A stretch of DNA of 64,000 nucleotides, from the NCBI RefSeq assembly GCF_003259375.1, contig NZ_QLLN01000003.1:610955-674954 (forward strand), read 5' to 3'. Position numbers and translations under genes: made by a program. Of this stretch, positions 34,861 to 45,551 are shown piece after piece. Positions within the stretch are counted from its first letter, which is position 1. Every line of letters starts with the position of its first letter. The stretch is from Arenibacter echinorum. GTDB taxonomy: Bacteria; Bacteroidota; Bacteroidia; Flavobacteriales; Flavobacteriaceae. The notes under the pieces are model-generated. The model did no database searches. It was given only the letters and a program-made list of their open reading frames with translations, and had not been told where the DNA came from.

Positions 34861-37065
34861 TTAGTCAGCCTGCGGTGCACTAATGGCTTCCACATATCTG
34901 CCCGCCCAATAGGGCAACAAATAGATATAGGGGGCGTATTCCCGTTTACCATCACTTCCGCCATTGTTCCTATAAGCCCCATTGTGCAAATGAAGCGTTC
35001 TCTCATCACCGGGCAACACCTCTGTATATGTCTGGCTTCGGAAATTAGGTGCTATTTTAGTTAGGTCCTTTCTATGGTCATTATCAATTTTCCAATCGAT
35101 TAGATCCATTGGAAACTCGCGCAACCACCAGGCGGATTCTTCACTATCTATATTTTTCCCTCCGGAAAGTGCAAAAAGATAATTCCATAAGGGATTTTTT
35201 TCAGAGCGTTCTACCTCCCAATGACTTTTTACCGTATTAAAATGTGCTTCTTTTTGTTCATCCGAAAAGGAATAATTAACAAATCCGGGAATGGTCAAAA
35301 AATACATTTCATCATCGGAATGGTTCCATTTATTGCTTAAGTCCTCTCCTTCTACAAAACCTATGACCGTAGCTGGGCGGTTGGCATTTTCATCGTATCC
35401 ATATTTTTTTATCAGCTTTTCGGCCCCCTTCTTGTATTTTTTGTCTTTTGTAAAATGATAGGCGGTTTGAAGGAAAGACAGAATAAGGGTTGAATTCAGT
35501 CGACGATCCCCCACATTGATAGGAAAGCTATTTACATATTCTGGATTCCATTTTCCCCATGCGGTCGGCTTTCCATTCCAGTCCATTAAATACCAATCGT
35601 TATCCATAATATGGTCCATCTCAATTTTTATTTGATGTATGGCCCTGTCCCGCCATTCCTTATCGGGTGCCAATTCGGCAAATAGTGCGTACACGAAAAA
35701 ATGCGCACAAGATTCATCGCTGCTGGTGGTAGACTTCCATCGCCACAGTTCATCCTCCGACAACTGCCATATCCGTCCGTTTTCTTTCTCCCATTGCTGT
35801 CTCCACTCTTCAGAAAATCCGTTGGCGTGTAGCCCAACTTCATAACCATCCCTTTCAAAAGATCTTGCAGGAAACCCTTTTAGATCGGGAAGTGCCGTTA
35901 ACCTCTCCATGGCCTCAAAGGCTTCATAGGCGTTTTGCTTGGCATCTTCGGATTTGGTTACCGCATACCTAAACAACTCCCCTGCCAGGTACATCGAAGT
36001 CCATAGTCCATCATTATCCGTATCGTGAAAATAGCCCGTGGAAAGATCTCCCAGGGTTCTCATGGCCAGATCGGAGGTAAAACCGTACCGTATATGTCGC
36101 AACCTTTGAATTTCTTGGAAATATTCCGCCTTTTGCTCCAGTGTCATAGGTAAAAAATCGATTTTGCTTATCCCTTTTTGGGTCAAGACCAGAACACTCT
36201 TGTCCGGTCCCTCTGCCATGTCTACCACCTGATCGTCTAACAACCATCGCTTTGAGGCGTAATAATCGTATTTGCCATCTTCACGTAGTTTAAATGCTCC
36301 TTTGGTGGACCCTAACCATAGACTGCCGCGAATATTCTTTACACTGGTAATTTCTGTCCAAGGTAGTTTTTGATCCAGTTTGTTTAAGGCAAATGTTTTA
36401 CGGTCCAAAATCTGAATACCATTGGTAGTACCCAGAACAATGGTGTCTTCAAACAAACTGAATGCCGTTAAATTATTGCCATCAAATACCTTTTTTGACG
36501 TCTTTAAACTACCATCCACTTGGTAGAGTCCTTCTGCCGTTAAAAGTAAAAACTGACCGGAATTTGGGTCGTATTGGACGGATATCGGATTTAGCTTGTT
36601 AATGGAAGACCTCCAAACCTCTTGTTTGTTATTAAAAATAACAAAATCGTTTTCTCCTGCTATCAAGGTCAAAAAATCGGGACCTATGCCCATCGCTCTA
36701 GGAGCCTTTATACTATGGTTAATATATAACTTGCCCGCCCAAGCATTACTTAAAACCGCCTTATCCGTCAAATAAACAAATTGACCTTGGTATTCGGTTA
36801 AGGCCACAAGATTCATATCGAGCAAAGGTCGATATTGTACATCTTGTCGAAGATTTTTTTCATGTGGAAGCATGAGTCCTTGACTGCTAAGGACTTTAAT
36901 AGCCTTATTTCTATCACTCCCAACTTGAAGCAAATTCACATTCTCCTCTCCCTCTTTCAAGGAGAATTTATTAGCCCTATCCTGAAGAAACGGCTTATCG
37001 GCGACCGTTTGTGCCTTGGTTGCAAAACCCACTAGTAAACAAAAACCTAAGAATAATTTTTTCAT
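34861..37065 (-). CDS. Secreted propeller plus alpha/alpha-barrel protein
   Basis: A 734-residue exported protein (signal peptide MKKLFLGFCLLVGFATKAQ; ATG 37065 chosen over 37077). Residues about 40-310 look like a two-component-regulator-type beta-propeller: GTTNGIQILDRKTFALNKLD, LWLGSTKGAFKLREDG, SVLVLTQKGISKID. The rest is helical, with features of an (alpha/alpha)6 glycosidase-like toroid: GDLSTGYFHDTDNDGLWTSM, YLAGELFRYAVT, GFPARSFERDGYEV, DESCAHFFVYAL and HNGAYRNNGGSDG. Acidic residues in HDTDNDG could be catalytic or calcium-binding. I cannot name a substrate; a polysaccharide-related role is inference. Confidence 0.72.
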   Translation of the reverse strand: MKKLFLGFCLLVGFATKAQTVADKPFLQDRANKFSLKEGEENVNLLQVGSDRNKAIKVLSSQGLMLPHEKNLRQDVQYRPLLDMNLVALTEYQGQFVYLTDKAVLSNAWAGKLYINHSIKAPRAMGIGPDFLTLIAGENDFVIFNNKQEVWRSSINKLNPISVQYDPNSGQFLLLTAEGLYQVDGSLKTSKKVFDGNNLTAFSLFEDTIVLGTTNGIQILDRKTFALNKLDQKLPWTEITSVKNIRGSLWLGSTKGAFKLREDGKYDYYASKRWLLDDQVVDMAEGPDKSVLVLTQKGISKIDFLPMTLEQKAEYFQEIQRLRHIRYGFTSDLAMRTLGDLSTGYFHDTDNDGLWTSMYLAGELFRYAVTKSEDAKQNAYEAFEAMERLTALPDLKGFPARSFERDGYEVGLHANGFSEEWRQQWEKENGRIWQLSEDELWRWKSTTSSDESCAHFFVYALFAELAPDKEWRDRAIHQIKIEMDHIMDNDWYLMDWNGKPTAWGKWNPEYVNSFPINVGDRRLNSTLILSFLQTAYHFTKDKKYKKGAEKLIKKYGYDENANRPATVIGFVEGEDLSNKWNHSDDEMYFLTIPGFVNYSFSDEQKEAHFNTVKSHWEVERSEKNPLWNYLFALSGGKNIDSEESAWWLREFPMDLIDWKIDNDHRKDLTKIAPNFRSQTYTEVLPGDERTLHLHNGAYRNNGGSDGKREYAPYIYLLPYWAGRYVEAISAPQAD

Positions 37066-37203
37066 TTTATATATCAATTGAAGAATCTATAAAAATAAAT
37101 AGATGTTGGCGAAGTAGTATCACTATTCTTGATGAATACCTATAGAATTTTAACCTATAGGGTTTTTGATTATTAGAAAATTGAAATGAAAGTTTAACGT
37201 TAG

Positions 37204-37398
37204 ATGGAGAATATCTTAAAAAAGGAAACAAAGCAGCTTAATCCAAATTATATAAGCATATATTGGATTGAGTATGTTTACTCTGAAAATCGTCATCCTG
37301 AAACTATTGATTTTGATTATTGGGATTTTGCTTTAAGCATTAAAGGTCTATCAGAAAGTAGGCTAATATTCTATGTATTTAAATGGAACATGCCGTAG
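37204..37398 (+). CDS. Possible small protein (64 residues)
   Basis: An ATG-started frame of 64 codons reads MENILKKETKQLNPNYISIY and continues with acidic and aromatic residues (DFDYWDFALSIKG). The composition is protein-like, and the frame is not the shadow of another gene, since it lies in the gap between two - strand genes. There is no recognisable motif or terminator. It might also be the remnant of a longer gene. Confidence 0.35.
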   Translation: MENILKKETKQLNPNYISIYWIEYVYSENRHPETIDFDYWDFALSIKGLSESRLIFYVFKWNMP

Positions 37399-37473
37399 GG
37401 GCTAAAATAGAATCACCTTAGGCAAACAACAACGACTAGCTTAATTTGAATATTCAATACCTCATACCGACGA

Positions 37474-37980
37474 TTAGTTGTCAATTTCAGCAAACAGCAC
37501 CATATAGTTGTGTCCTTTTTCCTGAACACATTTAGGACAATAGGCATAATGCACAAAATACCTCTTGGCCTTTTTATTTTTACTGCCCAAATAGACATCC
37601 ATTTCCTTCATAAACTTTGGTAGGGCATTATAGTCCCCATCGAACACCTTGCTCATGAATGTTCCTGTAAGGGAAGTGTTTTTTGCTTCGGGCACCTTAG
37701 CCATTACGGATAAATATATTTCAGATTTAAACGGATGCGGATCTGCGAACAGGACCAAAATATCTTCCTTGTTGGGATCTAGTTGATTGGAATCCTCGGC
37801 AATTTTGTTCATTCTAGTAATCTGCTTGCCGATCATTGGTGGAAAAGGAATATGAAAAAAAGTGGGTACAGATGCCTTGATAAATGGTTTGTTATCCCAG
37901 TTGAAGGTTTTTTCATCCCATTTTTCATTATTAAAGGTAGGGCAGCATTCCTCTACTTTTTGTGGAGCTACGGTTTTCAT
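37474..37980 (-). CDS. Conserved hypothetical protein with CPKC metal-binding motif
   Basis: A 168-residue cytosolic protein. Near the N-terminus are a CC pair (EECCPTFNNEKWDEKTF) and VPTFFHIPFPP, and near the end YAYCPKCVQEKGHNYMVLFA. The two cysteine pairs suggest a structural zinc site. I have seen similar proteins in Bacteroidota and other bacteria annotated only as hypothetical or hydrolase. It is monocistronic. No catalytic residues can be assigned. Confidence 0.65.
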   Translation of the reverse strand: MKTVAPQKVEECCPTFNNEKWDEKTFNWDNKPFIKASVPTFFHIPFPPMIGKQITRMNKIAEDSNQLDPNKEDILVLFADPHPFKSEIYLSVMAKVPEAKNTSLTGTFMSKVFDGDYNALPKFMKEMDVYLGSKNKKAKRYFVHYAYCPKCVQEKGHNYMVLFAEIDN

Positions 37981-38339
37981 ATTATTTTAATTTTATAGAT
38001 CTATTTCAATTTTTAAAATCCCAAAGACTTTATTCCCCATGGCACTAACAGTATGTTGCCTACAGCTTGATATAAGATCCAACCTATATGCCAGTTCATT
38101 TTTGGGATTGATTGTTATATACAGATTAATATAGACCTAACACCAGTTATAGGCAATGATATACATCATACCGGAATAAACGTTTTAACTTGGAACTTCC
38201 CGCCTACTGTGGTCCCGTATAACAACTACGCCAACCTTGAAGATCAAAAAACAAAAACACCATATACCAAAACCAAAAAAGCGCTTACCATTGGATGATA
38301 AGCGCTTTTTAATTTTAGAAAGGCCGCTATTTCTACAAC
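37981..38339. other. Intergenic region (359 bases)
   Basis: It contains a terminator at 38276-38310. A 28-codon hydrophobic frame on the - strand (38013-38099) was noticed but has no other support. Confidence 0.5.
38276..38310. terminator. Bidirectional terminator
   Basis: AAAAAGCGCTTA (38276-38287) pairs with TAAGCGCTTTTT (38299-38310), with A and T runs at both ends. It ends the DUF6515-like gene on the - strand. Confidence 0.82.
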
Positions 38340-38921
38340 CTATTCCAAATCTATAATACCAACAACTTCATAAGCCCTAGTACCATCAACCTGTACTTTT
38401 TCATATAGAATATTGCCGTACTCGTAATAGGTCTGTCCATCTATGGTAACTCTTTCATAATCCTCCGGAAGTTCATAGATGATAGTCCCTATTTCCGGTT
38501 CTACCACTTCATATTCGTTTCCTATCTGTGTATAGAAAGTGCCTGCCACAGTAAAGTAGATATAATTATTAAAATGAATTCTGCGATAATTTGTAGGTAA
38601 GGTATTTATTCTAAATCCTATTTTGGGAGCGATTACAATGTATCTACCTCTGGAATAGGTATAAAATCTGTTATTGGAATAGTAATAATTTTGCCCTTGA
38701 TATTTCACCACTTTTCTATTGGGTACGGTTCTTACAGAAACAACCTTTCTGGTCGGGGTTCTATAAACCACTCTTTTACTGGACACCCTATTTGGTGTTT
38801 TTTTAGTTACCGTTCTAGTTGTTTTGGTTGTGGTGCGCGTACGGGTCTGGGCCGTACCTACGTACATAAATCCTACAAGTAATATGGACAAGATGAAATA
38901 TATTTTGCTATTTGTTTTCAT
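38340..38921 (-). CDS. DUF6515-like secreted protein, copy 1
   Basis: A 193-residue exported protein (signal peptide ending near YVGTAQ). A basic Thr/Arg/Lys-rich stretch (TRTRTTTKTTRTVTKKTPNR) is followed by a tyrosine-rich domain with repeated motifs: KYQGQNYYYSNNRFYTYSRG, YIVIAPKIGFRINTLP, YEVVEPEIGTIIYELPEDYE and TIDGQTYYEYGNILYEKVQV. These look like three repeats of a small beta-rich unit. A close paralogue lies at 49099-49695. The function is unknown; a wall- or surface-associated role is inferred from the basic region. Confidence 0.75.
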   Translation of the reverse strand: MKTNSKIYFILSILLVGFMYVGTAQTRTRTTTKTTRTVTKKTPNRVSSKRVVYRTPTRKVVSVRTVPNRKVVKYQGQNYYYSNNRFYTYSRGRYIVIAPKIGFRINTLPTNYRRIHFNNYIYFTVAGTFYTQIGNEYEVVEPEIGTIIYELPEDYERVTIDGQTYYEYGNILYEKVQVDGTRAYEVVGIIDLE

Positions 38922-39168
38922 AGGTCATAAATTTTAAAAGGTTAATCTTTAATTTATACTTTCACTCCTTTGACATATATTTTCAATTTTGGTTTAATCA
39001 CTTTAAAGCCTATTTATGGATTATTGGACAAAATGTTGATTTCTTTCGACGAGGACATGAATTGTCCAGACAAAAATTGATTCTGTTGAATTCGCTACAT
39101 TACTTTAAAGCTGTAACACTATCTTATGAAGAAAAGAATGCCCTACCTCTGCCCTATGCTTAAGTTGA

Positions 39169-41259
<2,091 letters not shown>

Positions 41260-41408
41260 TCCTTTAAATAGAAGCAACTTTTAATCTCAAGGTGTTCTGT
41301 TCTTTTTTGTATGGCCCCAAAAAGAACCAAGGCTGACCACAAAGCTCTGAGTACCTTGTCTAGCATAGCCTAAGCGGAGGACCTAATAATAAACGGCAAT
41401 AAAACAGA

Positions 41409-41437
41409 ATCCCCACCAAAAGGCGGGGTTCTTTTGT
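41409..41437. terminator. Probable convergent terminator
   Basis: TCCCCACC pairs with GGCGGGG (one mismatch) around an AAAA loop, with T-rich sequence on both sides. It sits between the convergent FadH-like gene and the glycine-rich gene. Confidence 0.6.
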
Positions 41438-41496
41438 CTATTGCATTTCAATGCACCTATGGCCTTTTAAAATGCTGGCTTTATAATCTAAAGGAA

Positions 41497-42288
41497 CTAT
41501 TTGGTCAAATTTGCGCTAAACCAGAAGTCGATCGTTACTTCTTCGGGTCGTTGATCCTGCTGTGACGAACCGCCACCCTGACCGCCACCTTGGCCTCCCC
41601 TAGGGCCACCACCGCCTTGGCCTCCTCCTCTGGGACCACCACCTTGACCACCGCCTTGGCCTACACCTCCAAAGCTAATATTTGAACCTTTGTTTTCTGT
41701 ATTCTTTTCCAATTTTGGGGTTACCACACCAATCGACATTTTTGAAAAATCAATACCGGCATCGGCTATGTTCTGTTTTGGCATCTTAAGTTCATATCGC
41801 AATATTTTACCTTCTTCGTCATAGTTGTAACTAATGGAGATACCCAATTTATTAAGATCTAAATGAAATTCTTCTTCGTAATCATTCTTGATATAATTGG
41901 CTTTTTTAGGCATTGCATCCAACATGACCAAAATATCCGGCCCTTTATGGTCATCGTCTTCTTTTGCACTGCAGTTGCCCCCATCTCTATCATTTCTTCC
42001 TTCTGATCTCTGTTGCTGTTCCGTTTCTAAAGGGTACTGAACGGACACTTTCTTTTTTTTCTTCCCCTTGACATCAAAATAAACATAGAATCCACGGCGC
42101 AACATAGCAAGCATAGTGGGCTGATCATCCGTACTAAGCTGTAGATAAATGTTTTCGGTATCCATAGAACTATTATATTCAATATGGTCTTCGGTATTTT
42201 CCTTTGGGGATTGAGCGTTACTTTTTACAAATGCAAACAAACCTATAACACAAAGCGATAGTCTAATCCTATTTAAAATAAACCTCAT
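41497..42288 (-). CDS. Secreted protein with glycine-rich low-complexity tail
   Basis: A 263-residue exported protein (signal peptide ending near VKSNAQ). Residues about 30-190 form a charged domain (LSTDDQPTMLAMLRRGFYVY, GPDILVMLDAMPKKANYIKN, LDLNKLGISISYNYDEEGKI). Residues about 198-240 are almost pure glycine with Gln, Pro and Arg (GQGGGPRGGGQGGGG and similar). The protein ends with EEVTIDFWFSANLTK. The mixture of a folded part and a flexible Gly-rich linker placed before the last strand is unusual. I recognise no family. Confidence 0.65.
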   Translation of the reverse strand: MRFILNRIRLSLCVIGLFAFVKSNAQSPKENTEDHIEYNSSMDTENIYLQLSTDDQPTMLAMLRRGFYVYFDVKGKKKKKVSVQYPLETEQQQRSEGRNDRDGGNCSAKEDDDHKGPDILVMLDAMPKKANYIKNDYEEEFHLDLNKLGISISYNYDEEGKILRYELKMPKQNIADAGIDFSKMSIGVVTPKLEKNTENKGSNISFGGVGQGGGQGGGPRGGGQGGGGPRGGQGGGQGGGSSQQDQRPEEVTIDFWFSANLTK

Positions 42289-42640
42289 TGTTTTTGACTT
42301 CTATTTATTAGTATTGGGAACAAACCTAATGAATAACAAAAGGTGATTTTGCTACTTTCTGTGAATAGCGATTAGTTTGGAGTGTATGAGGGATTATTTC
42401 CTGTGAGTCTTCTTTTAGATCTTATCAGTGCACTAAAAACATTCCTAAACCTAAGTTCGATTCAAAAGGAAATTCAAATAACTCATTATCTACTAAAAAT
42501 CGGTCGACTCACGTTTCTTAGCATTATTTAAGAGTAATTCGCATTTTGTTTAAAAAAAATTCAAAATAATTGCAATTTTATTAGGAATTATGCAAAAAAT
42601 TGTTAAATTATAAGATGTAACTAATAATTAAATCAAATAT
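42289..42640. other. Divergent promoter region (352 bases)
   Basis: AT-rich sequence between the - strand glycine-rich gene and the + strand sigma factor. It must hold both promoters, but I cannot place them confidently. No gene or hairpin is seen. Confidence 0.5.
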
Positions 42641-43501
42641 ATGAGGCAACTTAAGATCACTAAACAAATTACCAACAGAGACACCAGATCCTTAGAAAAG
42701 TATTTTCAAGAAATATCAAGAATTGAATTGATTACCCCAGATGAGGAGGTGGAATTGGCCAAAAGAATTCGTGAAGGAGATCAAATTGCCCTTAATAAAT
42801 TAGTAAATGCCAATTTACGTTTTGTGGTTTCTGCCGCAAAACAATATCAAGGTAAGGGCTTACGCCTTTCCGATCTAATCAACGAAGGAAATATTGGCTT
42901 GGTCAAGGCAGCCCAACGTTTTGACGAAACCCGAGGTTTTAAATTTATTTCCTATGCCGTTTGGTGGATCAGACAATCTATCCTGCAAGCGATGTCCGAA
43001 CATTCCCGTATGGTACGATTGCCCCTGAATAAAATTGGTGAAATTAGTAAGATAAACAAGGTGTTCTCTACCTTGGAACAGACTTTTCAGCGTCCCCCAA
43101 GCGCCGTGGAGATTGCCAGGGAGCTAGATATGAGTCCCACACAGGTGAAATTGGCAATCAAAAATTCGGGCAAGCATTTGTCTATGGACGCACCTTTTGA
43201 AGAAGGGGAATCTTCCAATTTATACAATGTTATAAAGTCGCAAGAATCCAATAGTCCAGATACCAAAATGATGAAAGACTCCCTTAGAACGGATATTGAA
43301 ATGGTGTTAAAAACACTTCCCAGCAGGGAAAGTGAAATTATTCGTCTGTACTATGGCATTGGAGAACGAAACCCAATGAGCCTCAGCCAAATTGGCGAAA
43401 TCTTTGATATCACCAGGGAACGTGTAAGGCAAATTAGGGCAAAAGCACTACGGATCCTTCAAAACAAATCCCGTAACCAAATATTAAAGGCTTATTTGTA
43501 A
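42641..43501 (+). CDS. RpoD-like sigma-70 factor, probably a second (non-primary) copy
   Basis: A 286-residue sigma factor lacking the long region 1.1, as in Bacteroidota RpoD. Region 1.2/2 has YFQEISRIELITPDEEVELA and FDETRGFKFISYAVWWIRQS, region 3 has VRLPLNKIGEISKINKVFST, and region 4 has SLSQIGEIFDITRERVRQIR. Compared with the usual primary factor, as I recall it, several positions differ (SAAKQYQGKGLRLSDL where SVAKQYQNQGLTLPDL is usual; ITRERVRQIRAKALRIL for the LTRERVRQIKEKAIRRL type). This suggests a group 2 paralogue used under particular conditions. It is monocistronic and ended by a clear terminator. Confidence 0.82.
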   Translation: MRQLKITKQITNRDTRSLEKYFQEISRIELITPDEEVELAKRIREGDQIALNKLVNANLRFVVSAAKQYQGKGLRLSDLINEGNIGLVKAAQRFDETRGFKFISYAVWWIRQSILQAMSEHSRMVRLPLNKIGEISKINKVFSTLEQTFQRPPSAVEIARELDMSPTQVKLAIKNSGKHLSMDAPFEEGESSNLYNVIKSQESNSPDTKMMKDSLRTDIEMVLKTLPSRESEIIRLYYGIGERNPMSLSQIGEIFDITRERVRQIRAKALRILQNKSRNQILKAYL

Positions 43502-43528
43502 AAATATATAAGCCGCAGCATATAATTT

Positions 43529-43560
43529 AAAGCCGACTCTAACAAGTCGGCTTTATTTAT
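43529..43560 (+). terminator. Terminator after the sigma factor
   Basis: AAAGCCGACT (43529-43538) pairs with AGTCGGCTTT (43545-43554), followed by ATTTATT, 27 bases after the stop. Confidence 0.8.
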
Positions 43561-43752
43561 TGTGCCCTCGCTCTAATTCTTGTTGCGCCCTATATTCCAT
43601 GGCTTAAAACTGTATGCCCATTTTCTCAATTTTTTCAACACAATAATTATGAGTCTACTTATCAATTTTCGGTCAAAAATGGTTATCTTTAAGACAATCA
43701 ATTATTTAGCATCCTTTTTACATAATTAATCAGTAATAAATCAATAGCTATT

Positions 43753-43974
43753 ATGGGCCGATTAAAAGAACTAAAATACCTTACTTTGGTAATGCTCCTA
43801 TTTGGTTTTGTTGCAACTGCTTCATTGAGCTCATGCAGGGAAACAAAAAAAGAGGACAAGACAGAACAACAGGCAGAACATCCTTCTGAAGAAGGGGAAG
43901 TACACGAAGAACACCCTACTAATGACGCTGACGAACATCCAAAAACAGAGGACGAACATCCAAAAAGCGAGTAA
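43753..43974 (+). CDS. Small acidic EHP-repeat lipoprotein
   Basis: A 73-residue protein with a lipoprotein signal (LFGFVATASLSSCRE; lipobox LSSC). The mature part is short and disordered-looking, acidic, with four Glu-His-Pro motifs (AEHPSEE, EEHPTND, DEHPKTE, DEHPKSE). Spaced histidines in an acidic chain suggest metal or cation binding. No family is recognised. It is convergent with the transglutaminase-like gene, with only 18 bases between stops. Confidence 0.6.
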   Translation: MGRLKELKYLTLVMLLFGFVATASLSSCRETKKEDKTEQQAEHPSEEGEVHEEHPTNDADEHPKTEDEHPKSE

Positions 43975-43992
43975 GGTACTAAGGGTTCTGTA

Positions 43993-45372
43993 TTAGTAAA
44001 GATTTACTATATTTTTTGAGGTTTTTGGCTTAGCTTCCCTATAAAAAGAAAAAAATGTTTTAGGGAAGGCTGGGTTTTTTCCTATTTCCATAACTGGATA
44101 TGCCAAAAAGTTGATCGTTCCCGCACGTGGGCCGGGTTCTATTTTAAGATCCCGTCCTCGGCTAAATTCGATTCGATTCGCTGGATGCCTACCAAAATAA
44201 TAGGTTGCGAGAGCCGTGTATTTATTGGCTTCACTGATATCCACCGGCCACCATTTTCCCTCAGCGTAAAACTCTGCCCAACAGTGATAACCATCTATAC
44301 CTCCTTCGTCTCGATCAGATGGTATAGCAGCCCCTACAGCAAATCGTGATGGTATTCCCGCAGATCTAGCCAGTGAAATAAACAAAGAATGGAATTCCGT
44401 ACAGTTACCACTAAGCGCATCACAAGCGTAAACGGCATCGCCTGTACCGTATTTCCCCGCCTTTATGTAACGCATATTGTCTATTACATAATCGTACAGC
44501 GCACGTGCCTGCATGATACTACCTTCACTACTTTTTTGAGCTATAATGGAATCCGCAAGAATCTTAAAACGGTCCCCTACAGGCATCAATAAACTAGGGT
44601 TCAAATATCTTGTTGGGGAAGCATCTTCTTCATAGGGCTTTTTCTCTTGCCGAACTACATCGTAAACCAATTCCATTTTTTTTCCACTTTGTTCTGGCGA
44701 AAGTTCCATATATAATATAGAATTACCGAATTGTTTTTCCTCAAGTATCCGATGTTCCACGGGAGCCTCGATAGATTGCAGCGCAACAGTTTGAAAGCGA
44801 TCACTCTGTGGTACGGGAATCCATATTCTTGCCGACTCCTCAATTTTTGGCAGGGTAACCTCATAATGAAATTCAAAACTATCTTCTCCCTCAATGACAC
44901 CGAGTAAATCTGAAGATGCATTTAAAATTGGCATTCTATACCACGTCTTATCATCACGCTGTTTCCAGGTATAAAAGGGTTTGCCATTTAACTTGTGCAA
45001 GGTGGTTTCGGTAACGGTCATACTTCCTGGATCTCCGTCCAAGAAAAAATCCACATCATAGACATCTCCACTAATATCGGCCAGATCAACACATGCAAAA
45101 TGCCGTTGAGGGCCCAAATTGGACAAGTATTCCGTATGTACCCGCACCAAATTTAGCCGCAGATCCCTGTCTTCTGTTGTCATGTTAAAATAACCGCCAC
45201 CTTCTTCTACCTTTTTAGCAATATTGTCCTTAATGCCCGCCTCTATATCCGAGGTAACTACCTTGGGTATTTTTTTTACTGCCAGCATTTCCTCTTTTTT
45301 CTGTTTTGTGCCCGAATTGCAGGACATAAGTGCGCAAAAAAGCAATGTCAAAATAGTCCGAGAATCTTTCAT
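43993..45372 (-). CDS. Transglutaminase-like lipoprotein
   Basis: A 459-residue lipoprotein (signal ending LFCALMSCNS). The N-terminal half is beta-rich (FEFHYEVTLPKIEESARIWI, VPQSDRFQTVALQS, as in the N-terminal domain of bacterial transglutaminase-like proteins). The Transglut_core follows with the cysteine in ALSGNCTEFHSLF, histidine in GYHCWAEFYAEG and aspartate in WWPVDISEANKY, a complete Cys-His-Asp triad. Such proteins act as proteases or amidases in the periplasm; the substrate is unknown. Confidence 0.82.
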   Translation of the reverse strand: MKDSRTILTLLFCALMSCNSGTKQKKEEMLAVKKIPKVVTSDIEAGIKDNIAKKVEEGGGYFNMTTEDRDLRLNLVRVHTEYLSNLGPQRHFACVDLADISGDVYDVDFFLDGDPGSMTVTETTLHKLNGKPFYTWKQRDDKTWYRMPILNASSDLLGVIEGEDSFEFHYEVTLPKIEESARIWIPVPQSDRFQTVALQSIEAPVEHRILEEKQFGNSILYMELSPEQSGKKMELVYDVVRQEKKPYEEDASPTRYLNPSLLMPVGDRFKILADSIIAQKSSEGSIMQARALYDYVIDNMRYIKAGKYGTGDAVYACDALSGNCTEFHSLFISLARSAGIPSRFAVGAAIPSDRDEGGIDGYHCWAEFYAEGKWWPVDISEANKYTALATYYFGRHPANRIEFSRGRDLKIEPGPRAGTINFLAYPVMEIGKNPAFPKTFFSFYREAKPKTSKNIVNLY

Positions 45373-45518
45373 GGTGGGATAACATAATGGTTTCTATGAA
45401 TTTACAACAAATCCATGGTTCTTCCAATAAGGATCTAACTTTCCAATAGTGCTTGCTCAACTGATAAAAATCTTATTATGCACTTAGTGCACTCTCTATT
45501 CCGCAAGTGCTATGTATT

Positions 45519-45547
45519 AAAAAGGCCACTTCAAGTCGCCTTATATA
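45519..45547 (-). terminator. Terminator of the alcohol dehydrogenase gene
   Basis: On the - strand AAGGCGACTT and AGTGGCCTT form a stem with one mismatch around a two-base loop, followed by TTTTAA. Confidence 0.6.
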
Positions 45548-45551
45548 GGAA

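Noticed and set aside
38013-38099. 28-codon hydrophobic frame on the - strand
   Set aside because: Too short and unsupported; could equally be chance in AT-rich DNA.
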